This document shows, in pieces, positions 13,730 through 14,350 of a DNA stretch of 14,350 nucleotides. The notes under the pieces were generated by a model. It saw nothing but the letters and a program-made list of their open reading frames with translations, made no database searches and was not told the DNA's origin. The stretch's first letter is position 1. The number at the start of each line of letters is the position of its first letter. Source of the stretch: Candidatus Omnitrophota bacterium (GTDB taxonomy: Bacteria; Omnitrophota; Gorgyraeia; Zapsychrales; Zapsychraceae); assembly GCA_018062515.1 (NCBI GenBank), contig JAGOSC010000059.1:1-14350 (forward strand), in the 5' to 3' direction. The translations under genes were made by a program, and so were the position numbers.

Positions 13730-14350
13730 ATGTGGTCGATAATGTCTAAGGCAACTTTAAGTGCCTCTGTTCCTTCCTGGCCGGAAACATATGGTGTTTG
13801 GTTCGAGATGATACAATCAAGGAAGTGTTCAAGTTCTTTTTGAAGAGGTTGTTCTTTTTCGATGGGAAGGCTTTGTTTAATAATTTCACCAGCTCGTTTT
13901 CTATAAATAAATGCTTCCTGTTTCACATAATCCAAAGAAATATAGGAATCTTTTTGAAAAATACGTATTTTCCGCATCACTTCTTCGGAAACACGGCTGG
14001 CCGTCAAATTGCAGACACAGCCATTCTCAAAGGTAATGCGCACACTGGCAATATCCTCCAGGGCCGTTAAGACCGGAATACCCGTGGCCCGGATTTCTCG
14101 AATAGGAGACTTGTTTAAAGCCAGAATAATATCAATGTCGTGAATCATCAAATCCATGATGACGCCGATATCAAGAGAACGGTTAGGAAATTTATTTAAG
14201 CGATGGCATTCAATAAATAAAGGCTGATCGGTGATTTGTACGACGGACTGAAAGGCTGTATTAAAGCGTTCGACGTGGCCAATCTGCAATTTAACATTAT
14301 GTCTAAGAGCCAGTTCAGCCAATTCTTCAGCTTGGGCAACGGTCTTAGCT
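13699..14350 (-). CDS. Gfo/Idh/MocA-family NAD(P)-dependent oxidoreductase, 5' end outside window
   Basis: The frame stays open to the right edge. A TTG at 14322 is the first common start codon in frame, but it is internal, because the codons before it continue the family sequence as AKTVAQAEELAELALRHNV. The N-terminal dinucleotide-binding fold and the catalytic EKP lysine therefore lie beyond the window. Visible are QIGHVERFNTAF, the DLMIHDIDIILAL motif with the conserved His/Asp of this family, the beta-sheet substrate domain (FENGCVCNLTASR), and the C-terminal YVSGQEGTEALKVALDIID helix. It overlaps lpxB by 31 nt and is surely cotranscribed with it. Family members oxidise sugar or sugar-nucleotide hydroxyls. 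Next to lpxB, a GnnA-like role (oxidising UDP-GlcNAc at C3 for amide-linked lipid A) is possible but unproven. Confidence 0.9.
   Translation of the reverse strand, partial: AKTVAQAEELAELALRHNVKLQIGHVERFNTAFQSVVQITDQPLFIECHRLNKFPNRSLDIGVIMDLMIHDIDIILALNKSPIREIRATGIPVLTALEDIASVRITFENGCVCNLTASRVSEEVMRKIRIFQKDSYISLDYVKQEAFIYRKRAGEIIKQSLPIEKEQPLQKELEHFLDCIISNQTPYVSGQEGTEALKVALDIIDHIWKSHQTILL

Noticed and set aside
14320..14322. TTG at 14322 as the start of the Gfo/Idh gene
   Set aside because: The frame continues to the edge with family-like residues, and the nucleotide-binding domain would be missing; the gene is cut by the window.

Overview
The window is AT-rich, densely coded bacterial DNA with no RNA genes, CRISPR array or insertion sequence that I can see. 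It most likely comes from an uncultured Gram-negative bacterium. A lipid A gene (lpxB) and an export-dependent Bat cluster indicate an outer membrane. My best guess at lineage is Omnitrophota (candidate phylum in the PVC group), because the large first gene ends in a GGID...PVIINI tail that I associate, from memory and unverified, with many proteins of that phylum. No gene-free stretch exceeds 300 bases; the three real gaps (3633-3742, 4739-4846, 11861-11941) are described below.

Region 1 (1-3632, +): the 3' part of a very large gene that enters from the left edge. It encodes at least five tandem GNAT-acetyltransferase-like modules of about 140-165 residues, then a domain resembling a Rossmann-fold methyltransferase, then the GGID tail. 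This is the least familiar object in the window and the best candidate for something undescribed.

Region 2 (3743-11860, +): a complete Bat (aerotolerance-type) cluster in the order moxR, DUF58, DUF4381, batA, batB, batC, batD, batE. Gene junctions range from a 34-nt overlap to 7-nt gaps, except for a 108-nt structured gap after moxR. The genes describe an envelope complex: a MoxR AAA+ ATPase and a DUF58 vWA-like protein in the cytoplasm, two membrane-anchored vWA proteins with intact MIDAS residues (BatA, BatB), exported TPR proteins (BatC, BatE), a large secreted/anchored BatD and a DUF4381 membrane protein. The cellular function of Bat systems is still poorly defined.

Region 3 (11942-12577, +): a secreted cysteine-rich protein (22 cysteines after the signal peptide) ending in a CGNGxC...NCPxDC motif. 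A long AT-rich inverted repeat separates it from batE.

Region 4 (12578-14350, -): lpxB, convergent with the cysteine-rich gene so that the two stop codons abut, and upstream of it a Gfo/Idh/MocA oxidoreductase that runs off the right edge and overlaps lpxB by 31 nt. These two look like the end of a lipid A biosynthesis operon; the oxidoreductase may modify a sugar nucleotide for lipid A.
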